Position numbers and translations under genes: made by a program. Positions 33,572-45,000 of a stretch of 64,000 nt of DNA are shown in pieces. Positions within the stretch are counted from its first letter, which is position 1; each line of letters starts with the position of its first letter. Under the pieces are notes generated by a model. It saw only the letters and a list, made by a program, of their open reading frames with translations. It had not been told where the DNA came from and ran no database searches. The stretch covers positions 83,202,713-83,266,712 of the forward strand of contig CM044310.1 of NCBI GenBank assembly GCA_024291935.2. The letters are read 5' to 3'. Origin of the DNA: Okapia johnstoni (taxonomy: Eukaryota; Chordata; Mammalia; Artiodactyla; Giraffidae).

Positions 33572-34931
33572 AACCACCATGAAAAGGTCAGTTTCATCCC
33601 AATCCCAAAGAAAGGCAATGCCAAAGAATGCTCAGACTACCACACAATTGCACTCATCTTACATGCTAGTAAAGTAATGCTCAAAATTCTCCAAGCCAGG
33701 CTTCAGCAATACGTGAACCATGAACCTCCAGATGTTCAAGCTGGTTTTAGAAAAGGCAGAGGAACCAGAGATCAAATTGCCAATATCCGCTGGATCATTG
33801 AAAAAGCAAGAGAGTTCCAGAAAAACATCTATTTCTGTTTTATTGACTATGCCAAAGCCTTTGACTGTGTGGATCACAATCAACTGTGGAAAATTCTGAA
33901 AGAAATGGGAATACCAGACCATCTGACCTGTCTCTTGAGAAACCTGTATGCAGGTCAGGAAGCAACAGTTAGAACTGGTCATGGAACAACAGACTGGTTC
34001 CAAATAGGAAAAGGAGTACGTCAAGGCTGTATATTGCCACCCTGCTTATTTAACTTCTATGCAGAGTACATCATGAGAAACGCTGGGCTGGAAGAAGTAC
34101 AAGCTAGAATCAAGATTGCCGGGAGAAATATCAATAACCTCAGATATGCAGATGACATCACCCTTATGGCAGAAAGTGAAGAAGAACTAAAGAACCTCTT
34201 GATGAAAGTGAAAGAGGAGAGTGAAAAAGTTTGCTTAAAGTTCAATGTTCAGAAAACTAAGATCATGGCATCTGGGCCCATCACTTCATGGGAAATAGAT
34301 GGGGAAACAGTGGAAACAGTGTCAGACTTTATTTTTTTGGGCTCCAAAATCACTGCTGATGGTGATTGCAGCCATGAAATTAAAAGATGCTTACTCCTTG
34401 GAAGGAAGGTTATGGCCAACCTAGATAGCATATTTAAAAGCAGAAACATTACTTTACCAACAAAAGTCCATCTAGTCAAGGCTATGGTTTTTCCAGTGGT
34501 CATGTATGGATGTGAGAGTTGGACGGTAAAGAAAGCTGAGTGCTGAAGAATTGATGCTTTTGAACTGTGGTGTTGGAGAAAACTCTTGAGATTCCCTTGG
34601 ACTGCAAGGAGATCCAATCAATCCATCCTAAAGGAGATCAGTCCTGGGTGTTCATTGGAAGGACTGATGTTGAAGCTGAAACTCCAATACTTTGGCCACC
34701 TCATGCGAAGAGTTGACTCATTGGAAAAGACCCTAATGCTGGGAAGGATTGGGGGCAGGAGGAGAAGGGGACGACAGAGGATGAGATGGTTGGATGGCAT
34801 CACTGACTCAATGGACATGGGTTTGGGTAAACTCCAGGAGCTGGTGATGGACAGGAGGCCTGGCGTGCTCCAATTCATGGGGTCGCAAAGAGTCGGGCAC
34901 GACTGAGTGAATGAACTAAACTGAACCACCA
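33572..34931 (+). mobile_element. BovB LINE, RT region to 3' end, with 8-nt TSD
   Basis: The copy begins at 'gaaaaggtcagtttcatccc' and runs to 'gtgaatgaactaaactg'. AACCACCA occurs at both edges (33572-33579 and 34924-34931) and marks the target-site duplication. It is 5'-truncated: the endonuclease and N-terminal RT are missing. The rest is well preserved, which suggests a fairly recent insertion. The BovB family is RTE-clade and known for a patchy, horizontal distribution in vertebrates. Confidence 0.95.
33578..34543 (+). pseudogene. BovB reverse transcriptase, 5'-truncated but open
   Basis: Lies in the longest frame of the window (33500-34546, 348 codons). The first ~26 codons come from flanking DNA; the rest is RTE-clade RT. 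Domains in order: palm entry 'FIPIPKKGNAKECSDYH'; 'QAGFRKGRGTRDQI' near residue 90; 'FIDYAKAFDCVDHNQLW' with the first catalytic Asp; 'GVRQGCILPPCLFNFYAEY' fingers/palm; catalytic YADD at residues 216-219 (34145-34156); thumb and '[12 protein letters not shown]' near the end. It ends at a TGA at 34544 where relatives continue. There is no endonuclease, so it cannot be autonomous. A fragment of this length without a stop indicates little decay since insertion. Confidence 0.92.
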
Positions 34932-34934
34932 CGA

Positions 34935-36228
34935 TCTTCTCTTTCATCTCTATTGACTCCCCTCATGAGGCTACTCACTGCCTGGCTTCAGCCATCACTT
35001 CATCATGAATCCCCAAAGCCAGAAGAAGCAAGATGAACTAACCTGACACTATTAATGGACAGTATCCCCCAAAAACTTGATCTTACTGATTCCCCCTGGT
35101 TTCTCACCCTTGTCACTAACCCTTGTCTCTTGCATATATAAGTGGGAATGATAATGGATGATGAATGTCAAAAATATGATGCAAAAGTATATGGTTGTGT
35201 ATGTCTTCTCTCTATCTTACCCCTTCCCTAACCAGGATTTAGTGTACTTTTCTCACATCATTTGCTTCTTTTTTTATTGGTTTTTGAAAACTATAAAAGT
35301 TTTTATTAAAAATCAAAATCATATCCCATTCCACAATCCAGATGTAGCACACATTAAGAGCTTGTGGGTATCCTTCTAGATCTTTTTCTGTGGATACACA
35401 CACACACATGTTTATGAGCATCATTCCACATCACCAGTCCCCTTTCTCTGTCACTTTCCTGTCTTTTTTTTTCTTATTTTTGCTTTCTTCTGTTCTTATT
35501 CTTCATTCAGTCCTTATGGCTTATCCACATGAACATGTCTATTAAGAACAACACATTTGTCAACTTCAGGACCACCCCACAGAGCTGGACGCTGCACAGT
35601 GCCAAAGAGTGCTATCCACTTAGATTCCTCATCACTACCTCTCCTTGGAGTTCTTCCAGAGTAATACACTGTGGTATTAGTCGTTCTTCCATAAGGACCT
35701 TTATAGGTTTTACTTTACAAAACACTTTAGTTTACCTGTACAGCATTCCTAGATGGTAAGCCAAGTAAATAAAATGATCTGTTTTCTTGAGAACCAATGA
35801 GCAGCTCAAGAAGAACCAGTTGTAGGAACCCTTGACCAAGCTGAGTTATCAATCTTTTCCCAGTAGGAAAAAGGGCATCCATGTGGGAAGAGGGAGTTCA
35901 GTTTAAAAGTGGCCTTGAGAGAGGCCAAAAAGACATGACCAGTGGTGAGGGAGCAAAAAGAATAGGTGAGTGGAAAAGTCATGAAGCTCCCATGAAAGTC
36001 AAAACATAAAACACTGCAGCTCAGAGGGTGGGGTTTTAAAAGATGGGAAATAAATGTAAACAGATTAAGGGGGTATTTGGGGAACAGTCCAAGGCCAGGA
36101 CTTATCTGTCTAGTTCTTGAGGACATCTGGTCCCTTAGGCTGAGATCGTTGGTGTGAGGATGCTGTGGGCTCATCTTTCGACTTTCCTAACTCTAAGAAC
36201 CCAGTTCCTCCAAACCAGTCTGCGTGTG
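34935..36228. other. mostly unique sequence
   Basis: No gene. 35265-35430 ('aaaaatcaaaatcatatccc', 'gtatccttctagatcttttt') vaguely resembles an antisense L1 3' region. A CA run is at 35397-35408. Confidence 0.5.
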
Positions 36229-36229
36229 T

Positions 36230-36448
36230 ATGCTAAGTGGCTTCAGTCTTGTCTGAATATTTGCAACCCTATGGACTGCAGCCTGCCAGGCTCCTCTGTC
36301 CATGCGATTCTCCAGGCAAGAGTTTTGGAGTGGATTGTCATGCTCTACTCCAGGGGATCTTCCTGACTCAGGGATTGAACCCACATCTCATTATGTTTCC
36401 TGCATAGGCAGGCGAGTTCTTTACTAATAGCGCCACCTGGGAAGCCCC
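36230..36448 (-). mobile_element. Bov-tA SINE
   Basis: Antisense: 'gtatgctaagtggcttcagt', 'actcagggattgaacccac', end 'gccacctgggaagcccc'. Confidence 0.94.
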
Positions 36449-36449
36449 C

Positions 36450-37679
36450 AAACCAGCCTGAAAGCAATCTTTTCTGATTCCACACAAATGAGAATCTCTG
36501 TGTTTCTCACCAACTTGGGAGTCCATTTGGTTCTCAAATTTAGAGGATCATGTTACAGTTTGGAATAAAAATTGTAATTGGATTATGCTCAATTGCAGTT
36601 GTAATCGGATTGGCTCTTGCTATGGAATATGAATGAGGTCAACCTAAAGGAAGCAATTCATTCCTTGAATGACAACATCTTGGTCTATGAAATGAAAAAA
36701 ATTAGAAAAAGATCAAAGCTCATTCAAAAAATAAGTGTACTTAATGGAACAGTAGTTTAAAAAGTCTGGAGAATTCATTTTATTTTCATTGTATAATATC
36801 TGTTTCTCATAGAGTCGTCTTGTTCTTTAGTACTTTTTATTCTTGCGACTGTGCATGGGTTTGATTAGCTTAATTAGAGTTAATGTCTTGGGAGCAGAAT
36901 GTGAGACTGTGAAAGTTTGGGTTCTTGAAGACTTTGAAAAAGAGAACTGTTGGCCTTGTTCTCCCTAAATTCCCTAAAAAGTCTGATGACTATTATCATC
37001 TTAAAATAATTGAAACTCTGCTAAAAATAAAAACCAGAAGGAGAAAAATTGAACCCAAATAAAAGGAATGGAGTCATCCCAGATTTGGATACAATTCTTG
37101 CAGCAAATTGAGCTTAAATCTGAAGTCTTAGGTAATTTGAGATGAATGCCAAAAAATTATTTTTTCCCCCTCTGAGCTGTTAACAAGGGCGGTCTCCCCA
37201 GTTTCACAATATTTCCTTGTATTTTTCCTCCTGTTATCTGTGGCTCTGGTTAAGATTGAGAGGAGCCTTAGAGGGAAATGCCATTTCAGGTTAAAGTCTT
37301 GTCAGATCTCATTTATTAACTGGCACAGGGTTTAATGTCCAGGAGCTATGAAGTCTCTAGGAAAGCACGTGCTGGGGGCCCCACTCACAGGGACTGAATG
37401 GGCCCTGCATCCTCCCCACCCCAACCCTTCCCCTTGAAACCATCCAGCCAGCCTTAGGCTGAATACGGGGCCTTACCACGAAGGCATAGTCCCTGTGTTA
37501 CGGGGGGAGTGAAGTCCCACAAAACTGGGGCCCCACAGAGGATGAAGTATTTTGTTCTTGAAAAAAAAAAACGGTTGAGGAATGGTGGAGTGTATTCTAA
37601 AAGTTTTCACTTGGAAGACCTGGCCTTTAAATTCTTTGCATTAAGTGAAAACATGCTTTAATCAATTTGCAGTCAATGA
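36450..37679. other. unique AT-rich block with homeobox-like words
   Basis: No repeat or gene. 'attgtaattggattatg' and 'gttgtaatcggattgg' occur 27 nt apart (36571 and 36598), and 'gatttgattagcttaatta'-like words lie near 36860. It could be regulatory DNA, but that is inference only. Confidence 0.35.
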
Positions 37680-37965
37680 GCTATTCATTCATTCAATAAG
37701 TACTTACAAGTTTAAACATATGTACATATTTGTTTGCATGTCTGCCATTTGACAAGTCTGGAGAAAAGTGATAAATAGAACTGATCACATTGCTACCCTT
37801 ATGAGGTTTACGTTCAATATGGTGTGTGTGTGTGTGTGATGGGGGGTATAGAAATGAACAATTAAATAAACAAACAAAGCAATTTCTAATAGTAATCAGT
37901 GCTAGGAAGGAAATAAACAAGCTAATGACATAGTAGGGCTCAATAAAAGTTATTTCCATCCTTTT
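37680..37965 (-). mobile_element. L2 LINE 3' end, antisense
   Basis: 'attcattcattcaataagta', 'atgaggtttacgttcaatat', 'gtaatcagtgctaggaagga'. A GT run (37820-37838) lies inside. Confidence 0.7.
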
Positions 37966-38264
37966 AAACAATGTATTTTGACACACAAAAACGTCAATGC
38001 ATTTAAGTTACTTTAAAGAGTTTTTTGCTTAATAAATAAAGATTAATAACCATCAACTACAATACATATTGATAGCAAATATTTTACCACCAGAATTTTT
38101 TCCTTAATGCTACTTCTGAACGTTTCTTTAAACTATCTATGACTTTTTATGCCATTTCAGAATCAAAGAGGTTTGTACTATTCTTCAGGAGCACTTTTGT
38201 GTTCCTTGGGTTTTCATGTTCTGATTCCCTGAAGAAGGGGCGATCCATATAAGTTCCAGTCTTT

Positions 38265-38365
38265 TATTTCTTCAACAAATACTAGTTTAGTCCTTGATAT
38301 GTACCAAGCTGAGGGCTGGATGTTGAATGTTGAGTGCTATGTGCTGGGTGCTGTTTCGGGGACCG
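38265..38365 (-). mobile_element. L2-tail-like fragment
   Basis: 'tttcttcaacaaatactagt', 'ttgatatgtaccaagctgag', then a decayed repeat of 'tgttgaatgttgagtgc'. Confidence 0.5.
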
Positions 38366-38539
38366 GTGTGAAAGCCAGTTCTGTGTTAATCATGATCAAT
38401 TCCAGAATTATTTCCCTGAGGCTATAAGTAACAGAGAATCTACTCATGTATATTATTTGCCTATCCAGTTCTTTTTCCAGGCCAGATTTAAAGTTAGCCC
38501 TTAGTTCATCTCAGGTTCAAGTACCGTCAAATATTATTA

Positions 38540-38767
38540 CTTTAAGAATATTTATTTATTTGTTTTTGGCCGTGTAGTGTCTTGGTTGCAGCACATGGGG
38601 TCTTCCTTGGGGTGCATGGGCTTCTTTCTAGATGTGGTGATTGGGCTCCCAAGCACATGGGCTCAGTGGTTGTGGCGCATGGGCTGCATTGCCCCCTGGC
38701 ATATGGGATTCTAATTCCCCTAAATTGGAAGGCGTATTTTTAACCACTGGATCACCAAGGAAGCCCC
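38540..38767 (-). mobile_element. CHR-1-type SINE
   Basis: Long CHR form in antisense: 'tttatttgtttttggccgtg', 'gtgcatgggcttctttctag', 'gggctcagtggttgtggcgc', end 'ggatcaccaaggaagcccc'. Confidence 0.85.
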
Positions 38768-38769
38768 CA

Positions 38770-39334
38770 AGGTCAACTATTTTTGATGATGCCTTTTGCC
38801 ACTTGACTTTTGCTCTAGACAGTCCTCCCTGGGAAGCTGTGAATGGAGAAAGACCCCTGGAATTGCAAGGAATCCTGACATTTCCTTGTCCCTGGAGTGG
38901 ACCACCTGGGGGAGGAAAACTTTGCTAAAGAAAAGGGGTGATAATCTCTGGGGGAGAATTTTAAGGGGGAGGTTGAAACACACAGTTGGTGAAGGGAGAT
39001 TCAGAATCTTTTAATGTGAAAAAGAAAACATTTCCAGCAATAAAATGAGAAATATAAAGGAAAAACCCAGATGTGGTCCCATCCGTATACAGTGCTGTCA
39101 CTTGACCTTCTTCTGAGATAAGCCTGTGGGCTACACCACTGCTAAGAGGCTATTTTGGGTGCATGGAGCCCGAAGACAGAGGACACATGGACCCTCACTC
39201 TTCCCTTCTGAAGATAAGGATTTGAAAATTTTATAGGATCCCAAATTGTCAAACTGATCCTAAAGGATATAAGCTTGAGAGAGATTCATACAGGTTCCCA
39301 TTGTCAGTTTTTTCCCTGCCATGTTTGTTAAGAG
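38770..39334. other. unique sequence
   Basis: No gene or repeat recognised. Confidence 0.5.
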
Positions 39335-39985
39335 TCTGTATTAGTTATCTCTTGTACATGCATGCGTGCTCAGTCATGTCCAACTCTTTGCAACCCCATG
39401 GACTGTAGCCCACCAGGCTCCTCTGTCCATGGTATTTCCGAGGCAAGAATACTGGAATGGGTTGCCATTTCCTCCTCCAGGAGATCTTCCCGACCCAGGG
39501 ATCGAACCCATGTCTCCTGTGTCTCCTGCACTGGCAGGTGGATTCTTCACTGCTTGAGCTATCGGGGAAGCCCAGTTATCTGTCACTGGGTAACAAATGA
39601 CCAAAATGTACTGGCCTCAAACAACAATAATGTTACAAATTTGTGTGCATAGAGCAAGCAAGAATCTGGATGCAGTTTAGCTAGATGCCACTGACTCAGG
39701 GCCTCTGGCAAGGCCAAAATGAACGAGTCAGCCAGGACTGCTTGTCATCTCAAAAGTGGATGTGAGGAAGATCCCGCGGTGGCAGACTCTGGGGCCTCAC
39801 TGGCTGTTGGTTGACCTTGGGGCTTGTGTGTCTCCAGAAAGCTACTCATGACATGGTATCTTGCTTCCTTCAGAGAAAGAGAGAGAAGGCGAGAGAAGTG
39901 AATCCCTTTGTAACCTAATCTTGGACCTGACATCCCATCATTTTGCTCTATTGGTATTTTTCTCTTTAGAAGTGAGCACTAGTCT
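39335..39985 (-). mobile_element. MaLR-like LTR, split by a SINE
   Basis: 'tctgtattagttatctcttg' before the SINE, then 'tatctgtcactgggtaacaa', 'atctggatgcagtttagcta', 'cagccaggactgcttgtcat', 'ttgtaacctaatcttggacc'. Old LTR, apparently the same family as 10983-11128. No internal region. Confidence 0.7.
39363..39573 (-). mobile_element. Bov-tA SINE nested in LTR
   Basis: Antisense: 'tgctcagtcatgtccaactc', 'gggatcgaacccatgtctcc' with a duplicated 'tgtctcctg', end 'tatcggggaagccc'. 'gttatct' on both sides is a probable target-site duplication. Confidence 0.95.
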
Positions 39986-40427
39986 CAGCCCTCCCCCCAG
40001 GCGAGTGGATTCCACAATCTCAGTGGAGAGTGATCACTAGAAGCTAGTTAAGACCTGAGAGATAACACAGCCTGTGACTCAAGACACTGTCAAGTCAGTG
40101 GCACTTCTTTTCAGGGCAAATGCAGGGGAGCCTTCATCCATTTGCACAGTCTCAAAAAACTGGGTTTGGGGAGGAGAAGGAGATGAAAGGAAGAGCTTCC
40201 TCCAGAGTTCCTAAGGATAAAGTGTAAAAATGCATAGGCTAAACTCCTGGTGACTGGAGCACGTGGGAGCAGAGGAGATGGTCTTTGGCTAGAGGACTGG
40301 AGCAATAGACAACCAGATGCTGAATGGTGAAAACAAAACAAAACAATAACTTGGGAAATTTGTAATAATCTGGAGAGAAATGTGTAGAGTGAGGTCTTCA
40401 ATGAGAAGTATCAAAAATGCTGCAAGA
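39986..40427. other. unique sequence
   Basis: No gene or repeat recognised. Confidence 0.5.
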
Positions 40428-40790
40428 GAATAAATTATTGGAGTATATTTGATTTACAACAGTTAGTTTCCATTGTACAGCAAAGTGGAGATGAATTTGA
40501 GCAAACTCTGGGAGATAGTGAAGGACAAGGAAGCATGGCGTGCTGCAGTCCATGGGGTTGCAAAGAGTTGGACACAACTGAGTGACGGAACAACAGCATA
40601 TCTATATATATGTAGATATACATTCTTTTTCAGATTCTTTTCTCATATAGGTTATCATATTGAGTATGATATTCACACTCATTATTGAGTAGAGTTCCCT
40701 GTAGGTCCTTGTTTGTTATTTTATATGTAGTAGTGTGCATGTGTTAATCCCAACCTGATTTATCCTTCTCAGCCCATCTCAAGAATAAAT
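40428..40790 (-). mobile_element. ruminant L1 3' UTR, antisense, split by BovB tail
   Basis: 'tatttgatttacaacagtta', 'cattgtacagcaaagtgg', then after the insert 'gatatacattctttttcaga', 'gagttccctgtaggtcc'. Typical of ruminant L1 3' ends. Confidence 0.85.
40485..40598 (+). mobile_element. BovB LINE, extreme 3' end, nested in L1
   Basis: 'agatgaatttgagcaaactc', 'gcatggcgtgctgcagtcca', 'gacacaactgagtgacgg'. Only about 115 bp of BovB. Confidence 0.88.
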
Positions 40791-41042
40791 TTATAAAGCC
40801 AATGTGCATTCACTGATCCTACATGTAGTGATTTTAATTCTCTCTCTTCTTTTGGTGCAACAAAGTCTTTTGTCCTGTTATGAGATCATGCTGACCATGC
40901 ACAGCCCACTCCAATCCATTAACACTTAGCAGAGGTTGAACGTGGTCCAGCAACCTGGAGTCAGGTCCTGCCAGGCGAGCCAGAAGTCAAAAGGAGGCTC
41001 AATTGCCATTTCTGTTTTAAATCACCTCTGATCTTAATGTGT

Positions 41043-41322
41043 GGAGAAGGCAATGGCACCCCACTCCAGTACTCTTGCCTGGAAAATCCCATGGATGGAG
41101 GAGCCTGGTAGGCTGCAGTCCATGGGGTCGCAAAGAGTTGGACATGACTGAGCGACTTCACTTTCACTTTTCACTTTCCTGCATTGGAGAAGGCAATGGC
41201 AACCCACTCCAGTGTTCTTGCCTGGAGAATCCCAGAGACGGTGGAGCCTGCTGGGCTGCCGTCTATGGGGTCACACAGAGTCGGACACGACTGAAGCGAC
41301 TTAGCAGCAGCAGCAACAGCAG
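41043..41322 (+). mobile_element. Bov-A2-type dimeric SINE
   Basis: Two 'gagaaggcaatggc' units (41044 and 41189), end 'actgaagcgacttagcagc' with AGC repeats. Very close relative of 20433-20706. Confidence 0.94.
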
Positions 41323-41324
41323 AT

Positions 41325-43850
41325 CTTTATGTGTACCTAAAATGTTCTGCCAGCAAAGAGTTAAACAAGAAACTGTAAAAAATGATAGAAACAGTATGAG
41401 ACCTAACATTGCAACAGTTGCCAAAACCAGCAAATAATCAAAATCTGACCACAAAACCTCTCCAGATACACAATGGCACCAATGCCAGCTTGAGAACAAA
41501 GCGGCTCAATATATTTTTTAAACCCTTCTCATCTCCCATTCATCTCCTGACCAAATGTTGGCAACCTACTGGCTCACAGAATTTTGAGTTGTGAAAGGGT
41601 TTAGGGATGAACCAGAGCAGAAACTCTCAAATCAGAGGGAGGGGAAGATACCACCCCCTGCCTGGGAATTGGGTGCAGATCAGAAATTGGGAGGTGGGTG
41701 TTTAAAAGAATATCTATTGTAATTGCATAGCAGGGGTAGGAGAGCATTTTTCTTTTCCTAGAACAAAACACACAAAGAAACCTTGAAAATCCTCTTGGCT
41801 GATGGAGAAAGTTCTACATTTTCTTTGCCAAGTGGGGCATTTCTGTTCAAGGGACACACCAGGATCTCAAGAAGTCCAAGAGGTGATGTGCTAATGTTAT
41901 CAAAACTGGACATTGTTGAAGAGCTGATGAAGGCTGATAAAGATAACCTCCTCTTCTTACATATTTAAGAATTCATTCTCCTTGCATTCGATTCAGTAAA
42001 TTATGGTTGAACACTAGGTACCAGGGAGGGTGAGAGGTACTGGAGAAACGGGGCTAGGAAAGGCACCATTCCAATCTTTCATATTCTGTATAAACAGAAA
42101 ATGGGCAATATCAAGTTTGTTCTATGAAAAATATGCAACTTGTCCTAGAAGAGACAAAACCTAACCATAGGGCATAATTAGGAAAGGCTGCCCTGAATAG
42201 GTGATACCTCCCCATCCTCCTTATCATCATTACCCATGTCATTACTGTACTTACTAAGAGCTGGGCTGTATAAAGAAGAAAGAGTGTTACAATCACCATC
42301 TGTAGGACCAATTCATACATATTGGTTTTAGACGTTTATACTCAATCAGCACTTCTGCTACTTCTCCTTGAAACACCTAACCCTACACACTTCTCTCCAA
42401 ATGATTACAAATTTCCCAAGATTTTTTACCCTTCATCATTCTATTATCTCTTGATATTGCCCTCTGGCCAAACACCAGCTCCCCTACTCCCATACTTCTC
42501 ACTTCTAGGAGTTTCGTCTACACATTTTTATTTAATTTTATTTCATTTTTAAATGTTCATTTCATCAGTTTATCTACAAATGGCCTCATCATAACAAATG
42601 CAACTGACATAAACAACCTGGGATGCTTACACAATAATTTGTGATAAACTTAAAGCTCAGCTGGTGGGCAGCAAAATGCTAGGGGTGAAGGGACTGAGCC
42701 TACAGGGTCTGTTTGTTCAGGATCCTGTGGGCATGTACGTCAGTCTTTTTTGGAAGGGACGAACAGCATCAGTTATCTGATAGGTTGGTTAAATGTACGT
42801 GATTTGTAAGCTTCTAACGTAAAATCCAGTTTTTCTCTTCTGCTGTCGTTTTCCCTGACATCACATCAACAGACCTGTTGCCACCTCCTGGTGACTCCAT
42901 CTACCTGGAAACTACACTCCACGCACCTATTTAGTTAAACAGTCTAACTCAAGCTACACCTAATTTTTTATGCAATTAACCCTTCCTTCAACACTCCCCT
43001 CTTCCCTCAAAGTAGTTCAAACCCAGTTCTTGAGACTGTGGAAATGGAGACGCCTTCCATGTGTTTGCTCTAAAAAGAGAGGCTGCTGACATGATGGGTC
43101 TTGAGCAACAGGCTGCATCACCTGCAAGTCTTAACTGTGGGCCAACACTGACATTTCTATAGCCACTTCTTATGCAATGGATTTTTTAGAATATAGCTGA
43201 AAATCATATTGATAAGAATATGACATCCAGGCATTGGAAAAATCAATCCCAGGTCCTGGATTCTTTGCATGCCAGTGCTATAAGTCACATGGGCAGAGTG
43301 CTGTGTTAGGCATATTATACAAACCACACAGGCTCTGAGTTGAATTGTTCTGTATTTTGTAATGCATAAAAACCAGCGATGACACAGTCAGGAATCTGGG
43401 TAGCAGTGCCGCATGACTACATAGCTATGAGCCTCAGAGCTATTTGGAGGTCATTGTAGTAGGCGTTAGCTACCTCGCCAGCAGGCATTCTCTCCTCCCC
43501 TTCCTATCACCCCTCATATAAGTTATGGAAATACTATTTGCCATCATAGAGAGGAAAACACCACCTCAGAAGCTTAACAAAATAGAAATACTTTTCTTGC
43601 TCAAGTAAAATCCAGTTTGAAGTGGAATTTGAAAGGATGCTCTGTTCCATGTGGTCAGTCATTCAGGGACCAAAGCTTCTTGCTTCTGTGACCCCCATCC
43701 TGCTCTACAGTTTTAGGATGTTGTCCATTTGACCAGCAAACAGAAGAAGAGACTGCAAAAGATTGTGTGGGAGGTTTTTACATACCAGATCTAGAAGTAG
43801 CTTACATTCACTGGTCAATAACATGGCCCAAAGGGATAGGGGCCCTGTGT
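41325..43850. other. long unique stretch
   Basis: About 2.5 kb with no recognised repeat or gene. At 41744-41760 a splice-acceptor-like 'tttttcttttcctag' precedes a 61-codon frame (41783-41968, 'LSKLDIVEELMKADKD'); see findings. AT-rich near 42530-42560. Confidence 0.5.
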
Positions 43851-43854
43851 GGTG

Positions 43855-43955
43855 TATATATTCCTGTTTTGGAGAGAAGAAAAAGGAGATACACAGGGGT
43901 AAAGGAACTTGCCCATTGTCACACCTCCGGTCACGGTGGAATTGAGAGTTGAGTC
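43855..43955 (-). mobile_element. MIR SINE fragment
   Basis: 'gagatacacaggggtaaagg', 'aacttgcccattgtcacacc', 'ttgagagttgagtccaaag'. Confidence 0.75.
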
Positions 43956-44174
43956 CAAAGCTCAGCTGCCACAGAATATGTTTTTAATCATTCAATATAT
44001 TTGGGAAAAGCTGAACCCTGAGATGGATCTTGAAAATAGAATATGGATAAACAATGGAAGAAAAGGCAGAGAACACTCCTTTTGAAAATCAGACATTTTT
44101 TAAAAGGCAAATTAAGGTAATCTTTCTTGGGAAATGTAGTCATACAATACCATCTCCCAAGGGCTTCTCTGACC

Positions 44175-44510
44175 AGCTTCGCTGGTAGTTCAGCTGGTAA
44201 AAACAATCAGCCTGCAATTCAGGAGACCCCGATTTGATTCTTGGGTTGGGAAGATCCCCTGGAGAAGGAAGAGGGTACCCACTCCAGTATTCTTGGGCTT
44301 CCCTCGTGGCTCAGAGGGAAAATAATCCGCTTGCAATGTGAGAGACCTGGGCTCTATCCCTGGGTTGGGAAGATCCCCTGGAAGAGGGCACGGAAACCCA
44401 CTCCAGTCTTCTTGCCTGGAGAATCCTCATGGACGAGGAGCCTGATGGGTTACAGTCTATGGAGTCACAAAAAGTTGGACACGACTGAGCGACTGAGCAC
44501 AGCACAGCCT
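44175..44510 (+). mobile_element. Bov-A2 dimeric SINE
   Basis: First unit from 'agcttcgctggtagttcagc', second from 'gggcttccctcgtggctcag' near 44295. Each has the 'tgggttgggaagatcccctgg' body in part. End 'gactgagcacagcacag'. Confidence 0.94.
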
Positions 44511-44511
44511 C

Positions 44512-44858
44512 TCATACAGGTGGGCAGGATTAGTACCTTCATATACATGTCCCTCCTGTCTTATCAGGGTTAAGATATCCCAGAGGGTGGAGGCTTTCTC
44601 CTTTCATTCCACTGAACTCACAGCTCTGAGAACAGTGTCAAGAGGATGTCAGTAATCCATAGCTATTTAACAGGCTGAGGATGGGTTCCAAAGTGGGACG
44701 ACAGGCATATCTGCTCACCTGGTGAGGAAAGAGGCTGCCAAACTATGTCGAGGTAGGCTGGGGCAGCAGGGAGAGGGACTTGTGTCCTGTGGCTCTCCTT
44801 ACTGGATGGAGAAGTAGGTTGGGAATATGGTGGGTTTAGGGCATGATAAACTGATGGA
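44512..44858. other. unique sequence
   Basis: No gene or repeat recognised. Confidence 0.5.
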
Positions 44859-45000
44859 CAGCAGTCTCATAAATAAAAACTTAGAGTATGAAAGCTGCTG
44901 TATAACAACAGGGAGCTTAGCTCGGTGCCCTGTTATGACCTACAGAGGTGGATGAGTGGTGGGTGAGAGGGAGGTCGAAGAGGGAGGGGATATATGTATC

